The position numbers and the translations under genes were made by a program. A stretch of DNA of 64,000 nt from Amoeboaphelidium protococcarum. Taxonomy: Eukaryota; Aphelidiomycota; Aphelidea. The stretch is from positions 1,498,001-1,562,000 of the forward strand of contig JALECJ010000255.1 in the NCBI GenBank assembly GCA_023515745.1. Reading direction: 5' to 3'. Below the pieces are notes generated by a model. The model saw nothing but the letters and a program-made list of their open reading frames with translations. It made no database searches and was not told where the DNA came from. Of the stretch, positions 41,495-53,243 are shown one piece after another (the stretch's first letter is position 1; every line of letters begins with the position of its first letter).

Positions 41495-43801
41495 ATGTCT
41501 TTTACAGTGAAAGATAAGAGTATTGCTCCGTTGCAGATTACGGCAGAGTAAATTCTGAGGGAGGCTGTTGATAAGTCCAAGTTCTTGAGACCTGTGAAGA
41601 AAATCACCAAGTAGACTGACATTCTCGATGTTGAAGAACTGCGCAATTTCCAGCTGAAATAGAGAAAGTATCATGAGAATGCCGTCCGTCTTAATCCTCA
41701 GTCTTTATAGAATTGGCTCAAGTATGCTAGATTTGAAGAGTCCTAACGTGAATTTGGTCGATGTCGCTCCGTGATGGAGAGGGCGCTTAGTGTTCACCCG
41801 CATGCAGTCCAGTTCTGGAAAGAGTATATTCTGATTGAGACCAGGAATGGATTTATTAATCACGCTAGAAATTTGTATGAACGCGTCATTGCTCTTCTAC
41901 CTCGAGTGGATGATTTCTGGTACAAGTATGCATTTATGGAAGAGTCTCTGGGTAATGTGAGCAGTGCGCGTCTGATATTCGATCGCTGGATGAAGTGGGA
42001 GCCATCTATTAATGCCTATAATCTGTACATTAGCTTTGAAAGTAGATTAAAGAATACCGGAAAGATTAGGTAAATTTACAGTGATATGTGTAGAGTGCAT
42101 TGTGTAGTTGAGTGCTGGATCCAGTGGGCGCAGTGGGAGATGGAGAGTAAGTAGGTTGGTAATGCTAGAGCAGTATACACTAATGCAATGGAACTGCTAT
42201 TTGATGAGTATTATAGCTCTGATTCTGTAAAATTATGCTCCTAATTCGCTAAATTTGAATCTAGCCTTAAAGAGATTGAACGTGCCAGATTCATCTTCAA
42301 GTATGGTATAGAGGATATGGAGCGTAGAATTTCTGAGGTGGAATAGTTGTTGGCTCAGCGGTTTGACGAAAAGGCTCTCTAACTACTGAATGATTATAAA
42401 AGGTCATTGTAGTTGTTGTAATCTGATTATGTTCTATTTGAATAGTAGCATGGTGATAAGGAGGACATAGAATCTGTTATTATTCTGAAAAAGCGTCAAG
42501 AGTATGAGTAGTAGATTAAAGATATATCAACAAATTCTAGTGCCATGCTGTAACAATAAGACTATGATGTGTGGTTTGATTATATCAACTTGGAAGAGGG
42601 TATTCTACAGTCTTTGTCTCGAGATGTTTAATCTGCATCGTCTCACATGAAGTAGTCCTCGATGGTTAACAATGCTCAGTTCAAGCAAGTTGTTGATAGA
42701 TGTAGAGAGGTGTATGAGCGCGCAATTGCCCAGGTACCGTCATCTTCTGAGGATAAGAGATAGTGGAGACGTTATATATATTTGTGGATCAAGTATGCTA
42801 TTTTTGAAGAGCTTATGGTAAAAGATTATGACCGTGCAAGATAGGTATATCAGACGTGTCTTAAATTGATTCCACATTAGCACTTTACATTTGCCAAAAT
42901 CTGGCTACTGGCTGCCAAGTTCGAAATCCGTCATGGAACTTTGGTTGATGCGAGGAAATTGTTGGGCAAAGCGCTGGGTGTTCATCCGACTCCAAAGTTG
43001 TTCAAGGGCTATATTGAGCTTGAGCTGTCTCTTCGTGAGTTCTCTCGCTGTAGAATATTGTACGAGAAGTTTATTCAACACGATGCTGCCAATGTCTATG
43101 GATGGTGCAAGTATGCCGAGCTTGAATCCTTACTAGGTGAGACTGAACGCGCTCGTGGTATATTTGAACTGGGGATTAGATAAGAGTACTTGGACATGCC
43201 TGAGGTGTTGTGGAAGGCTTATATTGATTTCGAAGTTGATAATATCCTGCCAGATGATGTAAAGAGTGTGGACAGAGTTCGTGCTTTGTATGAGAGATTA
43301 TTACAGAGAAGTAGTCATCCGAAAGTTTGGGTATCTCTGGCAGAGTTTGAACATTAGTGCTTGCTTGCTCATGACTAATAAAACGATAAGGATCTCACAC
43401 CATAGGAGAAGGCTTACTAGAATGCAAGATCCACGTTCCAGAGAGGCTGCGAGTCGTTTAAATAGAGCGGCTAAAGTGAAGAGAGGAGATTGCTTTATAT
43501 CACTTGGCTGGATTTTGAGCAGCAGTTTTATGATGAACTGGACGTCAGTACTAGAGTGGAAGATATACGCAGCACACTTTAGAAGAATATGCCTCAGCAA
43601 GTCAAGAAACGAAAGCGCTAGAATCCAGATGATGACGCTGACTACACAATGCTTGAGTATTATGATTATGAGTTTCCTGAGGACACTGTTGTGGTGGCAG
43701 AAGCTGTTAAAGAAGATCCTGAAAGGCCGTCAATCTCTGGTGGTACTGGCCTAGCTGCTCTGCTCTCTAAAGCCAAGCAATGGAAAAAGTAAAATGCATG
43801 A
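41495..43801 (+). CDS. CLF1: CLF1/CRNKL1 splicing factor (HAT repeats)
   Basis: 768 aa. Tandem HAT (half-a-TPR) repeats from about residue 55 to 640, each with the W-x-x-Y and E-R-A pattern: [73 protein letters not shown]. The N-terminus contains ITAEQILREAVD, as in crooked-neck proteins. The C-terminus has [14 protein letters not shown] and [12 protein letters not shown], the family's conserved end. Clf1/Syf3 is a core scaffold of the NTC (Prp19) complex in the spliceosome, consistent with introns being present. Its TGA lies 48 bp from the convergent PWP1 stop. Confidence 0.93.
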
Positions 43802-43849
43802 ACTATGCTGTGATTATACGAGAGTACTACTTCTAAATATATATTAATC

Positions 43850-45805
43850 TCAATCCTTTTACCTATCACCTACAACGACGCCTTTCATCTCCATTATGGT
43901 CTCTTCTAGTTCAGCTTCATCGTCATAACCATCGTCGTCTTCGTCATCGTCACTTTCAATCTACTACTATTACTATGTTGATGATAACCCCGACACTTCC
44001 TACTTGTCGTCATTCTCCTCATTTCCGCTGCTCATAGTAACGCTAAACTCATTGTTCATATTCACCACCTAAACATCTATTTAATCATCACGGCTAAGAT
44101 AAGATGGTAGTCGGCGTCTATGAAAGTGTTCTCTCACCGCTTTACTTTCACTGACATTCCAAAGAGACAGTTATCCACTAGATCCACCGACGGCAATCAT
44201 GAATGGATTATCTGGACAGAAGCTGGCACTCAACACTTTACCAGCACCGGTATCTCTACTGGCCAGGTACGCTGTTTTCTTTTTGCCAGACACGTATAAG
44301 ACTTCAGCACCGTCACCATTATTATCCTCAATACATGCTCCGATATCCCAAATCTTTAGTGCACCATCCGCACTACTAACCGCTGATGAAGTAAGAATCA
44401 TACCTGGTATATGCTGATTAAAGTCCACACTAGTTATGGAACTAGAGTGAGCATCGATAGTGAGACTTGGTGCACCAAACTTGTAACCACCATTACCACT
44501 CTTCATATCAATGTCAAAGACATAGATTCTACCATTATCACAACCAACCACAAATCTCTGTGGATAGAACGGATCCCAACTTATACTTTCTACATCAGAC
44601 TTGAGATCATAAGAACATAATAGGCAACTATCAACGGGCTTCTGAACATCCAACAGGCATACACGACCATCATATCCACCAGTGAGGAGCAATGACGCGT
44701 CAGATAGATGCTTTTAATTATTATTATTATCACCACCAGCCTACTTCATGTACCAACCATCCTTGAACCTGACACATGACACTTTATCACCACCATGCAC
44801 GCGTTCATATACATTCAAAACTTTACCGCCAGCTTAGTTTTCATCACCCGCTAGATTCCATAAGATGATACGACCATCAGCAGATCCAGTAACTAGAAAA
44901 TTCTGTGCATATCTATTCCACGAAATGGACAATACAGCATCAGAATGCCCATTGATCTGTTCACTAACCTTTGTACTTTACTTAGATTTAGCACTTTTAT
45001 TGCTATTTTTCTTCTTGGACTTGCTCAACAATTCAGCCACCTACTTCTACTACTATTATCCACCAAGTACCATTTGAGGATACATGGCATCGATAACATT
45101 CAAATCCCAAATCTCAACTTCAGAGTTGAACGTACCCACAGCACAATAGTTTCTACCGGCGCCAGCTACATCAGATACACTCTCTTAACCAGCTTAACTC
45201 TTTATACCAGCAAAATTAACAGGCTCAATACAGAGTGGAAATGAGGGAAGCATGAGATCGTGATGGACATAGAGAGAATCGCTGTGAGCATTATAAACAT
45301 AACACTCCAACACTGATATATCATCCTCAGTCTTGCCGACCAGAATCAGATTATCCTCCTTCTAATCAATCACCAGGTCCTCCTCTTCATCGCTATCCGC
45401 CATCTGATCATCCAGCTTAATATAAGGATCTTCACCATCCGGGCGAAATACTTTGAGATCCTGGCCCATTGGATTGAATAGCTGATCCTCCACAGTTGTC
45501 ACTTCCTGATCGTAATTCTTCATATCGAACAGCTCTTCAACATCGTCGGTATCGCGCACACTGATATCGCTGTCACTCTACTCAGCACCATCACTAACCA
45601 TAGATGTATCATCACCTTAAGCCATATTGTCATCTCCATCCTCATCTGCTATCTAATTCATGGATTGCTCCATCTACTGCTTGGCATCTTCCAAATTCAT
45701 ACTGGTCAATTCACATATTCTCTAATATTCTTCATCATCCAGCTCCTACTTTACCGCTCTCTCATTCGCGACACCTTTCCCAACCCAAGCTAATGTACTA
45801 ATCAT
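43850..45805 (-). CDS. PWP1: PWP1 WD40 ribosome-biogenesis protein
   Basis: 651 aa (yeast 576, human 501). It begins MISTLAWVGKGVA, the characteristic PWP1 N-terminus (MISxxxWVxKG). Acidic patches follow (DQMADSDEEEDLVID and the Gln/Asp-rich region about 55-95), then NYCAVGTFNSEVEIWDLNVI, GHSDAVLSISWNRYAQNFLV, SADGRIILWNLAG, GGYDGRVCLLDVQKP, VESISWDPFYPQRFVVGCDN and DGALKIWDI. This series is WD repeats. The C-terminus is strongly acidic. PWP1 is a nucleolar factor for early 60S/rRNA processing and chromatin at rDNA. It shares a 312-bp divergent promoter with UTP13, also a ribosome-biogenesis factor. Confidence 0.92.
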
Positions 45806-46117
45806 TCTATTACTTTGCTATATGGCACTTTTATATTATTCAAGATAATATACTTTAGATTAGAATCTCCTTTCTTAACAAGTGAAGAGACAGTTAGTGA
45901 AAACGCGTCAAATTCTAAGCGCGTTTCTCTCCCTCATTGACTTTTGCTTCGTTTTCATCAACAACACCATCAATAGAGGAGATAGTGATAGATAGAAACG
46001 CCATATAAAGGCTTTACGATTATTATCATCTATACTATTCATAAAATTTTGTATTAGTCGCTTCCAATTTGGTTTAATAGAATAGAGTGATTATATTGAA
46101 GAAGCGCGTGATATAAA
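45806..46117. promoter_or_regulatory. Bidirectional promoter of PWP1 and UTP13
   Basis: 312 bp separating two divergent ribosome-biogenesis genes. ACGCGT lies at 45904-45909 and an AAGCGCGTTTC variant at about 45918-45928. The spacing and shared pathway suggest co-regulation. No known RRPE or PAC consensus was recognised. Confidence 0.5.
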
Positions 46118-49078
46118 ATGTTAAAGAGTTCCTTCAAGGTTAGTACAAAGGTCAAGAGTTGGTATAATGGATATGCTGCCCACTATTCTGATTCCAATGG
46201 ATTGTTATTAGCAGCGAATGGTGCGAATGTCTCTATATGTGATACCGCTGCAGGACTGTATTATGAGATGGATAATTTGGATGCTGCGGATGTTAGTAAC
46301 ATCAACCTCGATGTCGATGAGGATGACTCTATCGCCGCTCTTTATTATATTCCATGTAGTGCAGAGTCTGATGTTGAGAGAGAAGAGGATATCGCTGTGA
46401 ATACATCTAGTGCAAATCCATTAAATCATCATAATGGGATAGTAGTGGTGTCATACAGATCATGCTGGACGCGTCTATTCAGTCTTAGAACATAGAAGAC
46501 CATATGTAAGTGGAAGAGTCACGAAGCACCGGTGCTGTGTATGGACGTAAAGATAGTAGGCACACACGTAATTCTATGTACGGGTAGTGCAGATGCTACT
46601 GTCAAATGCTGGGATATATCCAAAGCTGTGTCTTCCCCTCAAGTGTAATCAATGCCGTTCTGTACTCATTAGTTTAAAGGACATCGAGGATTAGTGACTG
46701 CTGTAAAGTTTATTCCATCTCTGTCTAATGATATGGATACTGATAGCATTGATGATTATGCATAGAGTGACTGGGTAGTGGCGACTGCTGATGAATATGG
46801 CAATGTTAGAGTTTGGGATCTAGCGGCTGTATTAAAGTGTGATACTGGGGTGAATTAGAGAGTACATAGAGGTGATGGATCCTCTGAAGCTTTTATGGGT
46901 GGTGATTAGCTTTAATAATCTTTATCTAAAGGTTAAAAATCAAAGTAGAAGAATAAGAGTAAAAGTAAGAAGAAGGGAAATGATGCTTAGTGCTTAGTTG
47001 CTCATATTGACGGACTTCATTCATCTATTATCCGGACTTTGGCATGGAGTCCGTGTGGGTAGTGGCTACTTACTGGTAGTAGAGATTAGACGGTGTCGTT
47101 GTTGAAGTTCAATGCCGATGATGAGTTGGATCGCAGCGCTGTCAATGGCAGTAATAGTCAGTTGGAGCATGTGCACTCTTTTGCCGTTATGGACTCTGTT
47201 GAATGTGGCGGACTATTCCGAATGGGTAATGGTCAGCTTTACATGTACATTGCCGGTTCAAAGAATGAAGTTGCTATCTGGTCCATGGATAGCTTCGAGA
47301 AGGTTCATAGTTACTCGCTGATTGCTGGCGGTACTGATCAGGATGGGGATACTATGATTAATAATGTGTTCTTTGACTAGCTGAATTAGCACTTTATAGT
47401 GACCAACACACTGTTGAATGTTTACTAATTAAAGTTGGATTATGTACGTAAAAGATCAACCTTAGCTCTTAGTCTACAGTCTAGATGGATTGGTGCTTGG
47501 GATGAAATAGTTGATTTGGCTCTGTTGCCTCGGTAAATCCGTTCAGATGGCAATGAAGGGCATTAGATGTTGGTTGCCTGTGGATCTAGCAATGACCTGG
47601 TGCTGTTGAATGTGAAATCTTAAGATTTAAATTCAAAAGAAGATGTAGAAGAGGATGATTCTTAACGTTCTTTGAACACCTAATAGTAGTAAAAGCTTAT
47701 GGCTATGGGTAAAGTTAAAATGCTTCAGGGACATAGGAAGCCAATCTTGTGTATTGATTAGCAGTAGGTTGGTGATTATACTTTGTTTGCAACTGGTTCT
47801 AAAGATAATGTGGCTCTTGTATGGCTTATTGATCACTCCACAGGCAAGTATAGATTGTGCGGTAAATGCGTTGGTCATGCCGGTGCTATTGTATCTGTGT
47901 CTCTGAGTACCTGCCTATCTATTGATTAGTCTCAAAAATCAATTAAAGGCTTCCTGCTTACTGCCAGTGATGACCGCACTGTAAAGAGATGGAATTTCAG
48001 CATTGGCATCGACTCTTCTAATTATGGTGCACCCCAATAACTAAGCTCCTTATATACGGTAAAGACTCATGATAAAGATGTAAACTGCGTCAGAATATGC
48101 CCTCTTAATGATGGTAAAGTCTTTGCCACCGGAAGTCAGGACAAGACTATAAAGATTTGGAATTCAGAGCTGGGCACTAGCCTTGCAACTCTAAAAGGTC
48201 ATCGACGTGGTGTATGGAACATAACATTCCAATCGCATTAGGTGAATGGCGAGTTACTGATGGCCTCTGCGTGTGGCGATAAAACAGTTCGCATATGGTC
48301 CATGAGAGATTACAGCTGTCTGAGAACATTGGAAGGTCATTCTGGTTCGGTGCTTAAACTTAATTTCTTATCCAATGGTTAGCAGTTATTATCTAGTGGA
48401 TCTGATGGTTTGTCAAAGTTATGGAATGTCAAGACTGGCGATTGCGCACTGACTTTGGATGAGCATCAGGACAAGATATGGGCCAACTCTGTGCTCGGTG
48501 AGGATGAACAGCGGGGAAAGAAGTGTATTATTGCACTAGGCAGTTCCGATGCGTCCATCAGTCTGCTTATAGATCAGACTGCGGAATAGTTGGAGGCTGA
48601 GCACGCCAAAGCTGAACAGTTGTTGGTGGAAGAGTAGGCGCTGAGTAATCACTTGCACAATCAAGATTGGCTCAAGGCATTCAGATTGGCCTTCAACATG
48701 GATAAGAATGTAAAGTGTGCGCAAGTTTTAAGAAGTCTAATCGCTCAGAATGGAGATTCATATAAGAAGTTATTGAGTGAGATTGTCTAATCCCTCGACA
48801 CTGACCAGGATGTGGTCAAGATGCTTACATTTATTCGCGACTGGAATACTAATATTCATTACGTCCAAGTGGCTCAGGCAGTGCTTTGCAGTATACTTGA
48901 CATGAAAAGTGTTGAATCAGTATGCAAGCTGCCTGGTATTAGGAATCTACTCGCAGCATTGATACCTTATACTGAGAAGCATTTTACGCGCATTGATAGT
49001 ATGATCACTGACGTTTACTGCGTTGATTATCTCCTGCGCGATTTCATAATAGAAGATGGTACTTAATTGAATAGATGA
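46118..49078 (+). CDS. UTP13: UTP13/TBL3 WD40 protein of the SSU processome
   Basis: 986 aa (yeast 817, human TBL3 808). It carries two beta-propellers of WD repeats. Examples: VLCTGSADATVKCWDISKA, GLVTAVKFIPSLS, TLAWSPCGQWLLTGSRDQTV, CIDQQQVGDYTLFATGSKDN, LLTASDDRTVKRWNF, FATGSQDKTIKIWNSELG, ASACGDKTVRIWSMRDY and SSGSDGLSKLWNVKTGDC. A C-terminal helical UTP13 domain (about 830-986) includes DWLKAFRLAFNMDKNVKCAQ and WNTNIHYVQVAQAVLCSI. The family is part of the UTP-B subcomplex that binds pre-18S rRNA with the U3 snoRNP. A Lys-rich insert (SKGQKSKQKNKSKSKKKG) lies near residue 280. Several repeats are joined only through TAG/TAA glutamines. Confidence 0.9.
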
Positions 49079-49302
49079 ATACAATACAGAGATTAATTTA
49101 TACCTGTTCAAATACTTTTAAGTTTGAATTATTGTCCAATTATCGCCCATCTTTATAAAATTGAATAATAGATAGATGAGCCTTTACGCGGTCTGGTATA
49201 CTGAAGGCACCGTTAAGCAAACAAAGAGCAACTCTTGCGTTTTTTAGCATCAATTTGATCAGCAGAATTTAACCATTCAACTTTGATGTATACGCTGACT
49301 AA

Positions 49303-50352
49303 ATGAATGAAGTCAACAATAATTTGAATCTCTAAAATATTAAAAATGCATCTATAGTCGTAACTGGGGCTGCGGGGTTTGTTGGATCTAATCTGGTATT
49401 TAGACTCGCTGCGTAGTATCCTCACATGAGCATTGTAGCATTGGACAAAGTCTCGTTTCCGCTCACGTATTAGTAAGAGTGTTCTACGCTGTATAAGAAC
49501 ATAAAACTATTATAGTGTGATATGGTTGATTTAAAAGACTTGAAAGCATAGTTAATGCGAATTACTCGATTGGAATATGTTATTCATGCGGCTGCACTGG
49601 CGTCTGTTGATTACTCCTTCACCCACCCGTATGAGACAATGAAGAATAATGTGGACTCCACTCTGAATCTCTTATAGACTCTAGCTGAACATCCGTCTCG
49701 TCAACTTGTACATTTGATTCATATATCTACGGATGAAGTGTTAGGACCTGGCTCTCCATTATCATCATCATACAATCCGGCTGTGTTTAATCCCACCAAT
49801 CCATACGCTGCAAGTAAGGCATAGTGCGAGATGATTGTTCGCTCTTACGCCGCTATATCATAGATGAATACATACACCATAGTGCGATCTAACAATATAT
49901 ATGGACCTCGATAATCGACTGATAAACTGATTCCAATGACTATTACGCGTCTATTCGATAGCTTACCGGTACCTGTACACGGCGATGGTTCATGTAAAAG
50001 GAGATACATTTATATCCAAGATTATATTGATGCTATACTCTTAATAATGGGATAATCTCAAGACTAATCTGATGGCGAAGTAAGGTTGTTCAATATTGCA
50101 AGCGATTTTGAATTCTCTAATCTAGATGTGATTAATCGAGTATCAGCGCTTCTGCCTGATCATACGCTTAATTTATAATTTGTTAAAGATAGAGTTGTAA
50201 ATGATTCTAGTTATTATATTGATGGCTAAGCTTTAAAAGATCTTGGATATAGACCACGATATTAATTTGAAGAGGGGTTGAGGTTGACTTTAGACTGGCT
50301 GCGCTCTAACCCAAAGTACTGGACTTCTTCATCTGATTAGAATACAATTTGA
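49303..50352 (+). CDS. dTDP-glucose 4,6-dehydratase-like SDR (TGDS/RmlB)
   Basis: 349 aa, extended short-chain dehydrogenase. NAD-binding motif GAAGFVGSN (about residues 22-30), HAAALASVDYSF, the RmlB-type ISTDEVLG (about 142-149) with the catalytic Asp-Glu pair, YAASK (Y168, K172), RSNNIYGPRQ and the substrate-binding VHGDGSCKRRYIYIQDY. TDE together with FxHPYETxxNNVxxTLNLL is diagnostic of the dTDP-D-glucose/TGDS branch. It forms 4-keto-6-deoxy sugars from nucleotide-activated glucose; the exact nucleotide is not fixed by sequence. The ATG at 49303 is the first in frame after a TGA at 49177-49179. Confidence 0.88.
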
Positions 50353-50457
50353 TGATCGCACACACATTCTCTTTCTCTCTCAAGTTCTCAAGATGGTATA
50401 AGCCTTAAAATAAAAGAGTATGGTTAAAACATCTTTAATTAATCAAAATAATAGAAA

Positions 50458-52866
50458 TCATAACTCCCTCTTGCTGCTAAATGACTAATCTGGATCCTTC
50501 TTGAGAGATTAGCGGAGAGCCTCCAAACCCAAAAATGATTAACGTCTACCTAATCCTTATGATTCTTCAGCGTTATCTTGCTTCTAATTAATATTATTCT
50601 TCTTGTTGTTATTCATAGGCGTAAAATAGTCGGTGTATTAGTACTCAATTATCCATCGCGGTGCCAATCTAGTGTCACTGCTGGTTGCAGACTCGAGCAT
50701 CAGTTTGCCAACTTCATCAGTATACAGATAGATGGAGCATGGTTCCGCCTCATCACTTCTATAAAAACCAATCTCAGTATGACCTCGCCTATCCGTGGAT
50801 AAAGTCTTGCTACGCTGCTGTCTCCTCTCATTCAAACACTCCTTAGATAGCTGCACCAAGTTTTTGGACACCCAGACAACTTTAGTCGATGCCTCCTTGA
50901 CATGATCGTAATCAAGACTCCACGACGATCTCTTGTTATTACTATCGATGCGCTGTAACTTTGGCTTCTACTATCTCTATTTAGGAGTAAACATCTACTT
51001 GAACTTGGACTATGTTTTATCAAACATTTGACGCAACTACGTCTTTGCACTCTTCATCCTAGTACTGAAGCCTTGCTTTGGACGTTGATTCCCCTTGAGA
51101 GGAGAGGCCTAAGCTTGATCACCATCGTAAGAGAAATCTGAGTCGCTTAACACTCTGCGATAACCATCTCTCGCGGGGTTGTTGATGCTCAGAGATCTAA
51201 AATATGCAGTTGATTTTCCCACAATCTTGCTCAATGGAGACGTTGACCGTTGGATATTCTGATTTCTGAATACAAAGTGGACCGACTTTGGCCACGTTCT
51301 TCTGCTAGACATCAGCTGATCCATCTTTCCTATCGTCCTTGCATCGGGACCAGTCAACTAAAGACGCAATCTAAAGAAATCCACATTCTCTGGCACAGTG
51401 AAACCAGGTATATCCACCTGTAACTTATGAATTTTGTTACCGTGAGAGCCCTCAATCTCATCTCCCGAAGACAATAGCTGGAAATTAGCTTCAATTAAAT
51501 AGGAGCGATAAGCCGCATCAATCTTCACAGACATGTCCAGATTCTCTTACTGTAAATTCTGTTACGGCTAAATGGCATAAGTACGAAATCTCAAAGCCAT
51601 AATCATTTTGATTAGGTAATGATAGCTACTAGCAAATATACCAGTGGCCTGACTCCACCAGTATGTGTGCTTTACTCTGGACACACGAGGTACATCATTA
51701 GGATCTAGTTGAGAGTATCCAGACAGGGCAGCGGAATTTTCAGACACTATAGTAAACTTATCCACGAGAACATTCTCTAGATCTCTATAATCACAATCAA
51801 ACTATTGGTCATCACTGAGAGTGCATGTTAGCCCACCGACAGACTAAAAGTTCTACTTTGCCAGAACAGAGACCCAGAAATCATCCTTGATTCTAGGTGC
51901 TATCCAATTGCGAGGTTAAGCTCCACTCAGACCAGTCACAATACAGAATGATTACCCCGGAAAGACGCGAGTAATTTGACCATAACGATTAAAAGGATTC
52001 ATGGTGACATCTTTAGATACAATTCCATTCTTGAAATCGGTCAGCGGAAGAGTTCTCGAGTAAGTATGCTGATGACCAGTGACTATAGTGGCACCATGCT
52101 CCTTGCAAACATCATAGAAAATCTCGCTTATTCCATCTTTCTTACCACCAACCTGGAATCTATTCGCATTTCTGTGCCAAAAGCAGAATTTCCACTACCA
52201 TTTCTCAAATCGCTTCAATTGCTAATGAAATAGAGCAGCATAATTCTCGCCAACCTTCTTGGGAATATCCTTCAGCGCCAGACCAGCACCAACCATAACA
52301 ATGCCGCGGTATGTGCAAACATGGAAATATCCCCACTTACCTTCACATTACAACTCCTTGTTCTGCAAATCTCTCTTTACCAGCAGATTACGATAAACCA
52401 AAAATTCTCTAATGTCATGATCGCCCGTAGTTGTAACATATGGAATCTAATCAGGTGGAAATATTTGATTGATCTTGCTGGCGAAGTTTCGCGCCTCGTC
52501 GAATCTGTACGCGAAATCGCCCGGATGGAGCACCAGATCCACCTTTTCAGATCTTAGTTTCAGCCATAATCTCTCGGAGTAGACATTAAGACCAGTGTCT
52601 GCGATCATTGCAATCTTAAAACCTGGTGGCACCTGCTGCACATTCTCAGCGTCAATCAGCGAACCGAGCGAAGCGTATTACACAGTGTCGTCATCGACAT
52701 GCATGTCTTCATCTAAAGGCATCGCAGTCTGGTACAGAGAGTAAATGTCGCCGTGGCTGGGGCTCTTCGCTTGCTTCCTAGCGAAAGGATTCTTCATTGC
52801 AGCTGTCCATCCCAAAAATAGAGACACTAGAAATGCCCCAATAAAAGTCTACGTAATATAAGCCAT
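50458..52866 (-). CDS. Purple-acid-phosphatase-like metallophosphoesterase
   Basis: 802 aa. It begins with a hydrophobic signal/anchor (MAYITQTFIGAFLVSLFLGW). The calcineurin-like domain has FKIAMIADTGLN (about 84), LVLHPGDFAYRFDEA (about 110), TTGDHDIREF (about 147, the usual GNHE/D being GDHD), VMVGAGLAL and GATIVTGHQHTYSRTLP (about 262, the GHxHxYxR motif of purple acid phosphatases). The C-terminal 350 residues include KRSSWSLDYDHVKEASTKVV and Ser/Arg/Gln-rich segments outside the enzyme fold. Family enzymes hydrolyse phosphomonoesters, usually in the secretory or extracellular space. The Asn-to-Asp change at a metal-bridging motif leaves activity uncertain. Confidence 0.82.
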
Positions 52867-53243
52867 TTCCAAATATTATATCTTGTTATTTTTTATTGAA
52901 ATGACGAAGATCAAAAATATTCAGTCCATAATTGTGATAAAAAGCACGCGTTTACGCCTCCTGAATTCCCACGGCTGAGAATGTTATGTGATTCGCTGGT
53001 AGAACTCGCGTGTGATATGACACGGCACTTTAAGTTCTGTTGATTGGTAGCATAAAGGCAAGTTGAAGTTTATGGTCACATTATCAACTAGAAAGCTTTA
53101 GCGCGCGCACTTAGTGAGCGATCGCCTCAAGCTAACACGAGAAAAATGCTGACACCCATCAAAAGCAGTCAAAAGAGGTACGAAAATTTATCTACGAATT
53201 GTCTATATAGAATCTAATCATGAGTATCTTTAAACTCTTGAAA
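52867..53243. other. Intergenic, phosphoesterase promoter side
   Basis: 377 bp between the phosphoesterase start and the THADA-like stop, tandem on the minus strand. AT-rich, with one poorly defined GCGCGC patch at about 53101-53107. No gene or RNA recognised. Confidence 0.4.
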
